64,000 nt of DNA, taken from contig JAJZSY010000001.1 in the NCBI GenBank assembly GCA_021849425.1, positions 1-64,000 on the forward strand. Direction: 5' to 3'. Positions 8,186-18,622 of the stretch are shown one piece after another. Within the stretch, counting starts at the first letter, position 1. The number at the start of each line of letters is the position of its first letter. Origin of the DNA: Pseudomonadota bacterium (GTDB taxonomy: Bacteria; Pseudomonadota; Alphaproteobacteria; Acetobacterales; Acetobacteraceae). The position numbers and the translations under genes are program-made. Under the pieces are notes generated by a model. The model ran no database searches and was not told the origin of the DNA. It saw only the letters and a list, made by a program, of their open reading frames with translations.

Positions 8186-8243
8186 GGCTTGAGAGTCAAC
8201 GCAAGTCGAATGCGGATATATCCTCAACCCTTGGAAAGCCGCT

Positions 8244-8269
8244 CCGGTCGGGTGGAAGCACCTGACCGG
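8244..8269 (+). terminator. Strong hairpin after DUF1150
   Basis: CCGGTCGGGTG pairs with CACCTGACCGG (11 bp including one G-U) around a GAAG loop. It has no T-run but lies between convergent genes, where a terminator is expected. Confidence 0.5.
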
Positions 8270-8271
8270 GT

Positions 8272-8335
8272 GATGCTCTAATTATCAATATCATAGAGCG
8301 CGATATCCGATCTGGATGGATCGGAAAGTGCTCTA
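8272..8335 (+). repeat. Dispersed palindromic repeat, copy 2 (linker plus B-stem)
   Basis: Contains the end of the A-stem (GATGCTCT), the AT-rich linker ATTATCAATATCAT and the complete B-stem (8295-8335). The terminal CTA is, on the minus strand, the TAG stop codon of msrA. The A-stem is truncated compared with the copies at 32452 and 44280. Confidence 0.75.
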
Positions 8336-8983
8336 GGCGGCGAACATTACGCCGACGGGGCAACCCACGCCCGTCCCGCCGAGCCCGCAATAGCCGTTCG
8401 GGTTCTTGGCCAGATATTGCTGGTGATACGCCTCCGCGAAAAAGAAGGTCGGCGCGGGAGCAATTTCCGTGGTGATCGAGCCGAAGCCAGCCGCGGAGAG
8501 CGCTGACTGGTACGAATCGCGGGATGCTTCGGCAACGCTCAACTGCGTATCCGACATTGCACAGATGATCGAACGATATTGCGTGCCGATATCACCGCCC
8601 TGGCGCATACCCTGCGTCGGGTCGTGGCTTTCCCAGAACACCCGCAACAGCGCCTGGAACGACGTCACTTTCGGGTCGAAGACAACCAGAACAACCTCGG
8701 CATGACCCGTGCGGCCGGAACACACCTCTTCATATGTCGGGTTCGGCGTGAACCCGCCCGCATACCCAACCGCCGTCACCACAACACCCGGGATCTGCCA
8801 GAATTTACGCTCGGCGCCCCAAAAACAGCCAAGGCCGAACAGCGCGACCTCCGTTCCCGGCGGATAAGGTGCAGCAAGCCGGGCACCGCTGACATGGTGA
8901 AATTCGGGAACCGGCATTGGCGTCGCGCGACCAGGCAGCGCCTCGCCCGGCGTCGGCATCCGTGTTTTCATCGACATCGTCAT
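8333..8983 (-). CDS. msrA: Peptide-methionine (S)-S-oxide reductase MsrA
   Basis: Reduces methionine-S-sulfoxide in proteins. The 216-residue form has '[16 protein letters not shown]', the catalytic '[15 protein letters not shown]', '[26 protein letters not shown]', '[22 protein letters not shown]' and a C-terminal '[16 protein letters not shown]' with resolving cysteines. It resembles the E. coli-type enzyme throughout. Start options are ATG at 8983 or 9010; anything longer enters purF. The stop codon is provided by a palindromic repeat, so the last residues may be repeat-derived. Confidence 0.92.
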   Translation of the reverse strand: MTMSMKTRMPTPGEALPGRATPMPVPEFHHVSGARLAAPYPPGTEVALFGLGCFWGAERKFWQIPGVVVTAVGYAGGFTPNPTYEEVCSGRTGHAEVVLVVFDPKVTSFQALLRVFWESHDPTQGMRQGGDIGTQYRSIICAMSDTQLSVAEASRDSYQSALSAAGFGSITTEIAPAPTFFFAEAYHQQYLAKNPNGYCGLGGTGVGCPVGVMFAA

Positions 8984-9036
8984 GGCCCTGATCCTCTCCA
9001 GCATTTTCATGTCCGGAAACCCAAGCCCGACAACAA

Positions 9037-10518
9037 TCAGGCCAGCTCCGCCAATAGCGAGAATTGAGGGTCTCGCGGCTCGGCGTGGTCTGTCAACGGG
9101 ATCGGATAATCGCCGCTGAAGCAGGCATCGCAATAGGCTGGCGCCTCCGCGTCGCGCCCGCTATGGCCCAAGGCGCGATAAAGCCCGTCGATCGAGATGA
9201 AGGCGAGGCTGTCGACTCCGATCAGCGCGGCCATTTCCGCCTCGCTGTTGCGAGCGGCCAGCAGCTTGGCCCGCTCCGGCGTGTCGATTCCATAGAAGCA
9301 GGAATGCGTGGTCGGTGGCGAGGATATCCGCATGTGAACCTCGCGTGCGCCGGCCGCGCGCACCATCTCCACAATCTTCTTCGAGGTGGTACCACGCACG
9401 ATCGAATCATCGACCAGTACCACGCGTTTGCCCTCCAGCGCGGGCCGATTGGCCGAATGCTTCAGCCGCACGCCTAAATGGCGAATCTGATCCGTCGGCT
9501 CGATGAACGTCCGCCCGACATAGTGATTGCGGATAATGCCAAGTTCGAACGGAATGCCGCTGCGTTCGGCATACCCCATCGCGGCCGGCACGCCGGAATC
9601 GGGGACGGGAACGATCAGATCGGCTTCGACAGGCGATTCCTGGGCAAGCTCGTGGCCGATGCGCTTGCGCGCCTCATAGACCGACTTTCCATCGACAACC
9701 GAATCCGGCCGGGCGAAATAAATATATTCAAAAACGCAGAAGCGCGGCTTTTGCGGCACGAACGGCTTGAGGCTCCGCACGCCGCCGCGATCAATCGCCA
9801 CGATCTCACCAGGCTCGATATCGCGCACGAATTCGGCGCCGACCATCTCCAGCGCGCAACTTTCCGACGCCAGTACCCAGCCCGGGCCGCTCGCGTCAGC
9901 CCCATGTGTCCGCCCCAGGATCAGCGGGCGGACCCCCAAGGGATCGCGAACGCCGATCAGCATGTCGTTGGTCAGCGCAACCAGCGAATAGGCGCCCTGG
10001 ACCTGTTTGACCGCATCGATCAGACGGTCGAGCACGGTCGCATACAGGCTGATGGCGATCAGGTGAACGAAAACCTCGGAGTCGGTTGTCGACTGAAACA
10101 GGCAACCGCGACGGACCAGTGTCCGTTTCAGCGTATGCGCGTTGGTCAGATTGCCGTTATGGCCAACAGCGAGGCCTCCGAACTCGAATTCCGCAAACAG
10201 CGGCTGAACATTCCGCAGGAGCGTCGCACCCGTCGTCGCATAGCGATTGTGCCCGATCGCACGGGTCCCCGGCAAACCGGCCATGACCTTTGCGTCGCCG
10301 TAATTGTCACCGACAAGGCCGATCCCCTTATGCGCATGAAAGCGCACGCCGTCATGCGTGACGATCCCGGTCGCCTCCTGGCCGCGATGCTGGAGCGCAT
10401 GCAGGCCGAGCGCAGTGATTGCCGCGGCATCCGCGACATTCCAGACGCCTACGACACCACATTCCTCATGCAGCTTGTCGTCGTCGCCAACAGTCGTTGG
10501 AATTTTGGATTGTGTCAC
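9037..10518 (-). CDS. purF: Amidophosphoribosyltransferase
   Basis: First committed step of purine synthesis (PRPP + Gln to phosphoribosylamine). The 493-residue protein begins with a 19-residue propeptide before the Ntn nucleophile Cys20 in 'EECGVVGVW'. '[13 protein letters not shown]' and '[11 protein letters not shown]' mark the glutaminase domain, and '[16 protein letters not shown]' the PRPP loop. Cysteines in 'PRFCVF', 'HSCFYG' and 'YCDACF' fit the [4Fe-4S]-containing Bacillus-type enzyme. It follows cvpA, a classic cvpA-purF arrangement. Confidence 0.96.
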   Translation of the reverse strand: MTQSKIPTTVGDDDKLHEECGVVGVWNVADAAAITALGLHALQHRGQEATGIVTHDGVRFHAHKGIGLVGDNYGDAKVMAGLPGTRAIGHNRYATTGATLLRNVQPLFAEFEFGGLAVGHNGNLTNAHTLKRTLVRRGCLFQSTTDSEVFVHLIAISLYATVLDRLIDAVKQVQGAYSLVALTNDMLIGVRDPLGVRPLILGRTHGADASGPGWVLASESCALEMVGAEFVRDIEPGEIVAIDRGGVRSLKPFVPQKPRFCVFEYIYFARPDSVVDGKSVYEARKRIGHELAQESPVEADLIVPVPDSGVPAAMGYAERSGIPFELGIIRNHYVGRTFIEPTDQIRHLGVRLKHSANRPALEGKRVVLVDDSIVRGTTSKKIVEMVRAAGAREVHMRISSPPTTHSCFYGIDTPERAKLLAARNSEAEMAALIGVDSLAFISIDGLYRALGHSGRDAEAPAYCDACFSGDYPIPLTDHAEPRDPQFSLLAELA

Positions 10519-10598
10519 GCCGCCTGATCCCCTTGCGACCCAGGATTGTCACATAATGCCTCGGTTCGGCCCTGTCGAGGATCAAACCATTCCCACAC

Positions 10599-11162
10599 CT
10601 ATTGGCTGGGTCCTGCCCCGCCTGCGGCAGTACTCGAACGCGCTGGCGCCGCAACTCCGTCCGGCCCTAGATTGTCGATATGGGGCCTGTAGGCCGCCGG
10701 GAGAAATGCCACCAGAAACGCGGAGCCGCTCTCGGCGTAATTCAGAAACCGCGCATCCCGGATCGCCGCCGGCCATTCCGGTGGCTGCAGGAAAATCGAC
10801 ATACCGATATAGGCTAGGCACACGATCACGCCACCTCGGGCAAGGCCGAAAGCCAGGCCAAGCGTGCGATCGATGCCGGAAAGAGCCGAATCCCGCACGA
10901 GCGATCCGAGCCATGCACTCAGGATCGACAGCACGATGAGCACAACGATGAACACGACGCCGACCGAAACCGGCAGAACCAGCTTCGGATTGCCCACAAT
11001 GCCGGTAATCTGCGGCTCGATATCGGGATAGAGAAGGAAGGCAGCCGCACCGGCGCCGATCCAGGCACCGATACCCAGAACCTCGCGAACGAAGCCGCGG
11101 GCCAGAGCCAGCACGCCCGAAAGCAATATGACGGCAATCGCGACACCATCAGCCCAGGTCAT
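10599..11162 (-). CDS. cvpA: CvpA family membrane protein
   Basis: A 187-residue inner-membrane protein with four hydrophobic segments (around residues 5-23, 27-47, 64-86 and 102-122) and the family sequence 'WADGVAIAVILLSGVLALARGFVREVLG'. CvpA is needed for colicin V production and for resistance to bile or envelope stress in other bacteria; its biochemical role is not settled. It sits between radA (4-base overlap) and purF, as in many proteobacteria. Confidence 0.85.
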   Translation of the reverse strand: MTWADGVAIAVILLSGVLALARGFVREVLGIGAWIGAGAAAFLLYPDIEPQITGIVGNPKLVLPVSVGVVFIVVLIVLSILSAWLGSLVRDSALSGIDRTLGLAFGLARGGVIVCLAYIGMSIFLQPPEWPAAIRDARFLNYAESGSAFLVAFLPAAYRPHIDNLGPDGVAAPARSSTAAGGAGPSQ

Positions 11163-12562
11163 AATTCCTCCTCCCTGTTGCCGCCATTACCCCCCATGGC
11201 CGCAACAAGATCGCTCAAATGTCCGTATTCCATCAACGACATGCCCTCCGGCGACAAGAGGCGCCTTTGTCCTCCGGCCACACGGCGAGGCAGAACGGCC
11301 CTTGTGAAGCCAAGCTTCACCGCCTCCTTCAACCGCAGTTCCGCCTGAGCCACCTGACGCAGTTCGCCGGACAGACCGATCTCGCCAAAGAAAACGGTTT
11401 CCGGATCGGCCGGCACGCCGCTCGCTGCCGAAATGAGCGCTGCGGCGACAGCGAGATCCGCGGCGGGCTCGGAAACGCGCAATCCGCCGGCGATATTGAG
11501 ATACACATCCTGACCACCAAGTTTCAGGCCGCAGCGCGCGTCGAGAACAGCCAGCAGCATCGACAGCCGGCCCTGATCCCACCCGATCACCGAGCGCCGC
11601 GCCGATCCCGCCCCATTGGCCGAGAGCAGCGCCTGCACCTCCATCAAGACAGGCCGTGACCCCTCCAGGCCCGCAAGCACCGCACTGCCCGTGACGTTGC
11701 CGTGCCGTTCGGCGAGAAAGAGAGCCGACGGATTCGCGACCTCGGCCAGACCCTTTCCGGTCATTTCAAATACACCGATCTCATCGGTGGCGCCGAAGCG
11801 GTTTTTGGCCCCCCGCAAAATGCGGAACTGATGGCCGCGATCGCCCTCAAAATGCAGCACCACGTCGACCATGTGTTCGAGCACACGAGGCCCGGCGAGC
11901 GCGCCTTCCTTGGTCACATGCCCAACCAGCATGAGCGCGAATCCCTGCGTCTTTGCTGCCTGGATCAAGGCAAAGGCGTTGGCGCGCACCTGGCTCACCG
12001 TGCCGGGGGCCGATTCGATCGTCTCATCCCAGATCGTCTGGATGCTGTCGATCACGACGAGCGCGGCATGGCCCTCGGCGCGCAGCGAACCGAGAATGTC
12101 GGCAAGCACTGTCGCAGAGGCCAGATTGACGGGCGCGGACTTGAGGTCCAGCCGTTCGGCGCGCAGCCTGATCTGCGCGACCGATTCCTCGCCTGAAACA
12201 TAAAGCACCCGCTGACCGGAAGCGGCGAGCCGGGCCGCTGCCTGCAACAGCAATGTAGATTTACCGATCCCCGGATCGCCGCCCACCAGAATGACGGAGG
12301 CCGGCACCATCCCTCCCCCAAGGACACGATCAAACTCGTCGATGCCAAGCGGAATTCGTGGCGGCGGAGGCGTCTCCCCCGCCAGCCCGACGAAATCGAC
12401 ACCCCTTCCGGTCTGAACGGCTGCCTTGCGTCCCGTGCCGGTTGGCATGACCGTTTGCGGCTCGAGGGTGTTCCAGGCGCCGCAAGCCTCGCATCGGCCC
12501 GCCCATTTCGGGACCACGGCGCCGCATTCATTGCATACGAAACGGGTGGCGCTCTTCGCCAT
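11159..12562 (-). CDS. radA: DNA repair protein RadA (Sms)
   Basis: A RecA-like motor that promotes branch migration in recombinational repair. The 467-residue protein has an N-terminal C4 zinc finger ('CNECGAVVPKWAGRCEACG'), Walker A 'GGDPGIGKSTLL', the RadA-specific 'KNRFGATDEIGVF', and a C-terminal Lon-like domain ('ALLSANGAGSARRSVIGWD', 'DVYLNIAGGLRVSEPAADLAV'). The stop overlaps the cvpA start. Confidence 0.95.
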   Translation of the reverse strand: MAKSATRFVCNECGAVVPKWAGRCEACGAWNTLEPQTVMPTGTGRKAAVQTGRGVDFVGLAGETPPPPRIPLGIDEFDRVLGGGMVPASVILVGGDPGIGKSTLLLQAAARLAASGQRVLYVSGEESVAQIRLRAERLDLKSAPVNLASATVLADILGSLRAEGHAALVVIDSIQTIWDETIESAPGTVSQVRANAFALIQAAKTQGFALMLVGHVTKEGALAGPRVLEHMVDVVLHFEGDRGHQFRILRGAKNRFGATDEIGVFEMTGKGLAEVANPSALFLAERHGNVTGSAVLAGLEGSRPVLMEVQALLSANGAGSARRSVIGWDQGRLSMLLAVLDARCGLKLGGQDVYLNIAGGLRVSEPAADLAVAAALISAASGVPADPETVFFGEIGLSGELRQVAQAELRLKEAVKLGFTRAVLPRRVAGGQRRLLSPEGMSLMEYGHLSDLVAAMGGNGGNREEEL

Positions 12563-12591
12563 TCAGTCGCCGGTTCCCGATGAAATCAGCA

Positions 12592-13665
12592 TCAGTTCGG
12601 CCGCCAGCCGAACCGTGTGAACAGAAACTGCCGCAAAGCCAGAAGCGCATCGGGCGGCGCCGCGATCGGTGACAGGGCGAGGCCGGCGCTCTCCACCGTG
12701 AGGCTGATTGCACTCGCCGCCGCGGCGGATTGCAGGGCAGACTGGCCGGTCGCCCCCAACGCGGCCTGGCGCCAGAGCGCGACGGAAACCGCGGGCGTCA
12801 GCCGCGGCAGGATCAGGACGAAATCCAGCCGGCTCGCCGCCAGTACCGCCTGATAGGCACGTTCAAGCGGCGCTGGCAGCGTTGCCACGTTGCGGGACAA
12901 GGCGAGTTCTTCAACTGTCGGCAAGGCGGGAAAGTGCTGGTCCCGCTTCGTCCCGCCAGCCTGATCGGGACTACCGAGCGTGCAGATCGCGCTGCCGTCC
13001 GCCGCCTGCAGGGAGGCAAGATCCGCCGGAATATCCTCTCCGGCGAGCAACACGGCATCCGCCTCTCCAAGTCTGAAGGCTCGCGCCACGGCCGACACGT
13101 CGCGAAGCCCGAAAATTGGCGCAATCGGGACACCAAGCCGCTCGAATGCCAAAATCGCGGCAAGATCGGGGCTTTCCGGCGCCGCCGCGGCAAGGCGGAG
13201 AGGATTGGGCCGCGCAAGCCTGGCGATCCCGCCCCGCACCACAATCACGCCCGGATTGATTCCGGCAAGAATGGGAATCCACTCCCCCGGCCGAAAATGA
13301 ACACGCGGATCACCGGTCAGGTAAGCAATCGCCGCCGCGCCAGGCAGCAGCGCCCCGGTATGTCCATCCGCCGTGACAAGGGTCTGCAGCCGGTTGGCAC
13401 CCGTAACGCCATCCCGCCCCCCTGCCGTTTCAATACGCAACGCAGTGTTAGGCGAGAGTATGGTTTGAAGCCCGAGCGAAATCGCATGAGCCCAGCGATC
13501 GGTCCTCCCGCCGGGCAAGCCTCCCACCAGAATGCGATAGTCATGTTCGAGCGTATCAGCAAAGACCGTGTTGTTCGGCGTAACGCTGGTTGCGGCGGAG
13601 GATATCCCGGGAACCACCCACGCCAATGTCGCGCTAAACGCGCCGAGGACGAACCGGCGCCTCAC
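12592..13665 (-). CDS. TctC/Bug-like extracytoplasmic solute-binding protein (divergent)
   Basis: The 357-residue precursor begins with an RR-containing signal 'MRRRFVLGAFSATLAWVVPG' and a mature part resembling the Bug/TctC family: 'YRILVGGLPGGRTDRWAHAI' corresponds to the GG.TD.xxR ligand loop and 'RIETAGGRDGVTGANRL' to the family's GA.G..G...... segment. Bug proteins feed tripartite tricarboxylate transporters, but no tctAB genes are nearby and the match is loose. It lies between apt and radA on the same strand. The ligand is unknown; a stand-alone sensor role is possible. Confidence 0.55.
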   Translation of the reverse strand: MRRRFVLGAFSATLAWVVPGISSAATSVTPNNTVFADTLEHDYRILVGGLPGGRTDRWAHAISLGLQTILSPNTALRIETAGGRDGVTGANRLQTLVTADGHTGALLPGAAAIAYLTGDPRVHFRPGEWIPILAGINPGVIVVRGGIARLARPNPLRLAAAAPESPDLAAILAFERLGVPIAPIFGLRDVSAVARAFRLGEADAVLLAGEDIPADLASLQAADGSAICTLGSPDQAGGTKRDQHFPALPTVEELALSRNVATLPAPLERAYQAVLAASRLDFVLILPRLTPAVSVALWRQAALGATGQSALQSAAAASAISLTVESAGLALSPIAAPPDALLALRQFLFTRFGWRPN

Positions 13666-13689
13666 CCTGGTGAACCTCTCGAACCGGAC

Positions 13690-14205
13690 CTAGCGGTCGT
13701 AACTGACAAGAGCTTCGAACGGCACGTCAAGACGATCCCGTCCTTTCAGGAACTCCAGTTCTATGAGCGCGGCCGCCGCCGGCACTGTGGCGCCAACATT
13801 CCGCAGCAGGCTTATGCCGGCCGCCATCGTGCCGCCTGTCGCGAGCAGATCGTCAACCACAACGACACGCTGACCCGGTTGAACGGCATCGGCCTGGATC
13901 TCGATCCGGTCGGTGCCATATTCCAGATCATAGTCGTAGCCGACAGTCGCCCCCGGCAGTTTGCCGCGCTTGCGAAGCATGATGAACCCGCACCCAAGCT
14001 TGAGGGCGAGCGGCGCCGCGAGAATGAAGCCGCGGCTTTCCACACCCGCGAGCAGATCAGGGTGATATGCCCGCACCACATTGGCCAGACGTCCCATCGC
14101 CACCTGCCACGCATCGGCGTGTCGGATGAGGGTGGAGATGTCATAGAAGAGGATACCCGGTTTCGGAAAATCGGGGATGCCGCGGATGTGATCCTTCAAA
14201 TTCAT
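13690..14205 (-). CDS. apt: Adenine phosphoribosyltransferase
   Basis: Purine salvage enzyme making AMP from adenine and PRPP. The 171-residue protein has '[18 protein letters not shown]' at the N-terminus, '[14 protein letters not shown]', '[20 protein letters not shown]', and the PRPP loop '[15 protein letters not shown]'. Length is typical. It is the first gene of the minus-strand run leading to radA, cvpA and purF. Confidence 0.95.
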   Translation of the reverse strand: MNLKDHIRGIPDFPKPGILFYDISTLIRHADAWQVAMGRLANVVRAYHPDLLAGVESRGFILAAPLALKLGCGFIMLRKRGKLPGATVGYDYDLEYGTDRIEIQADAVQPGQRVVVVDDLLATGGTMAAGISLLRNVGATVPAAAALIELEFLKGRDRLDVPFEALVSYDR

Positions 14206-14403
14206 GCCGCCGGTATAGCGGAGGCGGCGGCCTTGGCAACGTCCTGAGGGCGATCGGGCGGGACAAAATCATTCTCGCACGAATTCACGCAGCCTTGCTC
14301 TCGTCACGATATGGGTGTTCCGCTATTCAGACGGCGGCTGGCGCGGTTTCCGCTCGACGATGTCGCGCGTTCCAGCTACACAACATATAGGGGATTTCTT
14401 GAT

Positions 14404-15033
14404 ATGGATCGTCGTTCGCTACTAGGTATGGTGGCTGGACTTGTGAGCGCCGGTGGCATCGGAACTTCGCTCCCGGCATTCGCCGCCGCGGCAGACACCG
14501 ATTCTCCCTATTCGGTTCGCAGCCTCGGCAATCCGGACGCCCCCGTCAAAATCTTCGAATATTTCTCCCTCAACTGTCCGCATTGCGCGGAATTCGCCAC
14601 CCACGCGCTGCCTAAGGTCATCGAAACCTATGTGAAGCCGGGCAAGGTATATTACGTGTTCAAGGACTTCCCGCTGAACGAGGATGCCCTCTGGGCCGCG
14701 CAGATCGCCCGCGCGCTGCCGGCGAAGGCATATTTCCCATTCATCTCGGAACTCTTCCGCACGCAGGATGAATGGGCCTACGCGCCAGAGCTGAAAACGC
14801 CCAAGGACTACCAGAACGCGCTGTTCCGCTACGCCGCCCTCGCCGGGATGGACCGGGCGACCTTCGACGCCGCCATCGCGAACAAGAAGCTGCGCGCCTT
14901 CGTCCTCAACGAGTTGAACGGCGCGGAGAAGACCTACAAGGTGAACTCGACCCCTACCTTCATCATCAATGGCCGCAAGCGGGAGGGCGCTGTGTCGTTC
15001 GACACCTTCTCCTCCTGGCTGAAGGCGGCGTAG
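14404..15033 (+). CDS. DsbA-family thiol:disulfide oxidoreductase
   Basis: The 209-residue exported protein starts with a Tat-like signal ('MDRRSLLGMVAGLVSAGG') ending near 'AFA'. The thioredoxin-fold active site is C58-P-H-C61 in 'SLNCPHCAEF', followed by a helical insert, the cis-Pro loop 'VNSTPTFIINGRK', and the C-terminal helix. DsbA-type proteins introduce disulfides in the periplasm. The ATG at 14404 is preferred over the frame opening at 14311, since it gives an immediate signal peptide. smc follows after seven bases. Confidence 0.88.
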   Translation: MDRRSLLGMVAGLVSAGGIGTSLPAFAAAADTDSPYSVRSLGNPDAPVKIFEYFSLNCPHCAEFATHALPKVIETYVKPGKVYYVFKDFPLNEDALWAAQIARALPAKAYFPFISELFRTQDEWAYAPELKTPKDYQNALFRYAALAGMDRATFDAAIANKKLRAFVLNELNGAEKTYKVNSTPTFIINGRKREGAVSFDTFSSWLKAA

Positions 15034-15040
15034 GTCCGGC

Positions 15041-18000
15041 TTGCCCGCGCGTTTCGCCCGCCTGCGGATCAGCGGGTTCAAGAGCTTCGCCGATCCGACC
15101 ACGATCGACATCCTGCCAGGGCTGACCGGCATCATCGGACCGAATGGCTGCGGCAAGTCGAACGTGGTCGACGCGCTCCGCTGGGCGATGGGCGAGGCCA
15201 GCGCGAAGTCGCTGCGCGGCGGCGAAATGGAGGACGTGATTTTCGCCGGCACGATGGCGCGCGCCGCGCGGAATCTTGCCGAAGTGTCGATTACCCTGAC
15301 CGACACGGCGGGTCTCGCCCCGGTGCCGTTCCAGAACGAGCCGGAACTACAGGTCTCCCGCAAGATCGAGCGCGGCAGCGGCAGCGCCTACAGAATCAAC
15401 GGGCGCGAGGTGCGGGCGCGCGATGTCGCGACCCTCTTCGCCGACCTCGCCTCCGGTGCCCGCAATTCCGCGATGATCAGCCAGGGCCGGGTTTCCGCCC
15501 TGGTGAATGCCCGTCCGGACGAACGGCGCGCCCTGCTCGAGGAAGCCGCCGGCATCACCGGCCTGCACGCCCGCCGGCACGAAGCCGAGCTTAAGCTGCG
15601 CGCGGCCGAGCAGAACCTGCTCCGGGCGGACGATCTGCGCACCCAGCAGGAGGCCCGCCTCGCCGAGTTGCGCAAGCAGGCGCGCCAGGCCAACCGCTAC
15701 CGGAACATCTCCGGGCTGATCCGCGATGCCGAGGCTGAATATCTGGCGATCGAACGCGAACTCGCCGAGCGCCGGCGCCGCGCGGCGCGCGCGGAATTCG
15801 CCAAGGCCGACGCCGAGGTCGGCCGCGCCGAGCAGATCCGCGACGATGTACTGGGCCGCGAGGCCTCGCAGAACGACGCGCTGCCCGCCTTGCGCGCGCG
15901 CGAGGCGGCAACGCGCACGCGCCTCGAGCGTGCGCGGATTCTCGCGGAGCAGATCGATGCCGAAATCGCGCGCCTCGAAGCCGCCCGGCACGAAGCCGAA
16001 GCGCGGGTGGCAACCCTGCGAAAGGACCATGCCGGCGCCGAACGCATCGCACAGGATGCCGAGGCCGCCGCAATACGTCTCGAGGCCGAGCGTTCGCGAC
16101 TTGCAGCCGATCATGCGCAGGCTCCCGCCCGGATCGAACAGGCGCGGCACGAGGCCGAGGCTGCGTCGGTCGCCCTCGCACAGTGTGAAACCGCAGCCCA
16201 GCAGGCCACCGAAGCCGCCGCCCGCGCCCAGGCCCAGCGCCAGGCGATGGAGAGCCGGCTGAGCCAGGCCCGCGGCGCCGCAAGCCAGGCGGATCGGCGG
16301 GCCAGGGACGCCGAGGCGACCCATGCCACAGCCCGGGCAGCCCTCGTTTCACCCCAGCGTCTCGCCGCGGCGGAAGCCTCTCGCGAAGCGGCTGAACAGG
16401 CCGTGGCCGCAACGGAAGCCGCCTATGCCGAGGCTCAAGGCCGGGTGGAGGAAGCGGAAGCACGGCGCGCGGAAACCCATGCCGCCGCCATCCACGCCCG
16501 CGCCGCCGCGACCGAAGCGGACGGCGCGGCAGCGCGGCTAAAGGCCGAAACCGATGCACTGAAAGCCCTGCTCGCCCAGAAATTCGGCCGCGACCCCGAC
16601 CCGGTGCTGGACCGGATCAAGGTTCCCGCTGGGCTGGAAACGGCACTTGGCGCAGCCCTGGGCGCCGAACTCTCGGCTGGCGAGCAGGCCAGCGCCGCCC
16701 GGCACTGGCGCCCCCTTCAGCCAATCGCGTCCGATGCCGTGCTCCCCCGGATCGGCGAGACGATCACCGCGCCAGACTCGCTCAGGCGCGCCCTCGATCA
16801 TATCCTCCTGCTGCCCAATGGCGCCGACGGCGATGCCTTGCAGGCAACGCTCCGTCCGGGTCAGATCCTCGTGTCGATAGAGGGTGGAGTCTGGCGTTGG
16901 GACGGGTTCGTGGTCCGCCCCGGCGCGCCGACCGAGGCGGCAGTCCGCCTCGCCCAGCGCAACCGGTTGGATGAGCTCGACGTCTCTTTCGCGGGCGCAC
17001 GGAAAACCGCCGAGGCCACCCGCGCCGCGCTGCAGAACGCCGAAGCCGCAGAGCGCGACGCGAGGCGGGCCGAAGAGGAGGCGCGCACCGCCCGCCGCGC
17101 CGCCGAATCGGCGATCGACCGGGCCCGCAAGGATCTGCGCACGACGGCGGAGACCGCGAGCCGGCTGGCGGCCGAAGCCGAACGGCTGGCCGCCCGCGAA
17201 GCCGCCGCCGCCGAGACGCGCGCCCGGATCGAGGCCGAGGCGGGCGAAGCGCGTGCCGCCCTTGCGGCCATCGAGGCCGAATTCACGACACTCGACGACG
17301 CCCAGGCCCTTCGCGACGCGCTCGATCGCGCGCGCGCAACCCTCGCGGAGAGCCGCCGGCGCGACAGCGAGACAACCCAGGCGCTGCAACGCCTGCAAAC
17401 GGAAATGGAAACCCGCGCGCGCCGTCTGGAGACGATCATCCGCGAACAGGCGGACTGGGCCGAGCGCGCACGTGACGCCGATGATCGCCGCACCGACCTC
17501 GCCGCCCGCTTGCGAGAGGCCGAAGCCGGCCTCGAATCCCTTGGGGCCGACAGCGGCCCGCGAGAACGGCGGGCCGAGGCGGGCGCCGAACTGGAAATGG
17601 CGGAGCGCGAACACCGCGCCGCCGCGCGGGACCTTGCCGGCGCCGAAGACGCGGCGCGGCTGAATTCGACCGCCGCGCGCGCCGCGGAACAGGATCTCGC
17701 CCGCGCCCGTGAAGCCCGCATCGGCGCCGAATCGGCTGTGCGCGAAGCCGACCACACCTGGGGCACCGTCGCAGAAAAGATGCTGGAACGTCTGGGGATT
17801 GATCCCGTTTTGCCCGCAGTGGACACTCCATCGCCCGACGCCGCCGACAAGGCGCGAAAGCGGTTCGAGCGCCTCACCCGCGAACGCGACGAGATGGGCC
17901 CCGTCAACCTGCGCGCTGATATCGAGGTCGGCGAGATCGAGACCCGCCTCGCCGCGATCGAGCGCGACCGCGACGAAATCACCAGCGCAATCGCCAAGCT

Positions 18001-18538
18001 GCGCGGTTCGATCGGCCATCTCAACCGGGAAGGGCGCGAGCGCCTCTCGGCCGTCTTCACCGAGATCGACCGACATTTTCAGGCGCTGTTCACCCGGATG
18101 TTCGGCGGCGGGCGCGCCCATCTCGCCCTCACCGGCTCCGACGACCCGCTCGAAGCCGGGCTCGAGATCTTCGCGGAACCGCCGGGCAAGAAACTCGCAA
18201 CGCTGTCTCTTCTCTCCGGCGGCGAGCAGGCCCTTACCGCCCTGTCGCTGATATTTGCGGTCTTCCGCTGCAATCCCGCGCCGCTCTCCGTCCTCGACGA
18301 GGTCGACGCCCCGCTCGACGATGCGAACGTCGAACGCTTCTGCCGCCTGCTGGAAGATATCTCCCAGGACACCGGCACGCGGTTCATCGTCGTGACCCAC
18401 CACCATCACACGATGGCGCGCATGGACCGCCTCTATGGCGTCACGATGCAGGAGCGCGGAATTTCGCGCGTCCTGTCGGTGGATCTCGGCACTGCGGCGG
18501 CAATGGTCGAGCCCGCCGGGGCGATTGCCGCGGAATAG
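15041..18538 (+). CDS. smc: Chromosome segregation protein SMC, TTG start
   Basis: The 1165-residue condensin subunit organises and segregates chromosomes. Walker A is 'IIGPNGCGKSNVVDALRW' (about residues 30-46); long Ala/Arg/Glu-rich coiled coils flank a central hinge (about 510-640); the ABC signature 'LSLLSGGEQALTALSLIF' and Walker B 'PLSVLDEVDAPLDDANVERF' are near the C-terminus. TTG at 15041 gives the canonical start 'ARLRISGFKSFADP'; no ATG is suitably placed. Long open frames antisense to the coiled coils are compositional artefacts. scpA/scpB are not in the window. Confidence 0.95.
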   Translation: MPARFARLRISGFKSFADPTTIDILPGLTGIIGPNGCGKSNVVDALRWAMGEASAKSLRGGEMEDVIFAGTMARAARNLAEVSITLTDTAGLAPVPFQNEPELQVSRKIERGSGSAYRINGREVRARDVATLFADLASGARNSAMISQGRVSALVNARPDERRALLEEAAGITGLHARRHEAELKLRAAEQNLLRADDLRTQQEARLAELRKQARQANRYRNISGLIRDAEAEYLAIERELAERRRRAARAEFAKADAEVGRAEQIRDDVLGREASQNDALPALRAREAATRTRLERARILAEQIDAEIARLEAARHEAEARVATLRKDHAGAERIAQDAEAAAIRLEAERSRLAADHAQAPARIEQARHEAEAASVALAQCETAAQQATEAAARAQAQRQAMESRLSQARGAASQADRRARDAEATHATARAALVSPQRLAAAEASREAAEQAVAATEAAYAEAQGRVEEAEARRAETHAAAIHARAAATEADGAAARLKAETDALKALLAQKFGRDPDPVLDRIKVPAGLETALGAALGAELSAGEQASAARHWRPLQPIASDAVLPRIGETITAPDSLRRALDHILLLPNGADGDALQATLRPGQILVSIEGGVWRWDGFVVRPGAPTEAAVRLAQRNRLDELDVSFAGARKTAEATRAALQNAEAAERDARRAEEEARTARRAAESAIDRARKDLRTTAETASRLAAEAERLAAREAAAAETRARIEAEAGEARAALAAIEAEFTTLDDAQALRDALDRARATLAESRRRDSETTQALQRLQTEMETRARRLETIIREQADWAERARDADDRRTDLAARLREAEAGLESLGADSGPRERRAEAGAELEMAEREHRAAARDLAGAEDAARLNSTAARAAEQDLARAREARIGAESAVREADHTWGTVAEKMLERLGIDPVLPAVDTPSPDAADKARKRFERLTRERDEMGPVNLRADIEVGEIETRLAAIERDRDEITSAIAKLRGSIGHLNREGRERLSAVFTEIDRHFQALFTRMFGGGRAHLALTGSDDPLEAGLEIFAEPPGKKLATLSLLSGGEQALTALSLIFAVFRCNPAPLSVLDEVDAPLDDANVERFCRLLEDISQDTGTRFIVVTHHHHTMARMDRLYGVTMQERGISRVLSVDLGTAAAMVEPAGAIAAE

Positions 18539-18622
18539 ATTTCACGCTCGCGATATGTTGACTTGGAACGGCAGCATCGGTAGCAACCGCTGCCGCCTGT
18601 CGGCGGGCGTAAGGGTGTGAAA

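Noticed and set aside
16538-18409. Long open frame antisense to smc (over 600 codons)
   Set aside because: GC-rich coiled-coil coding DNA lacks stops on the other strand; the encoded sequence is low complexity and smc is certain.
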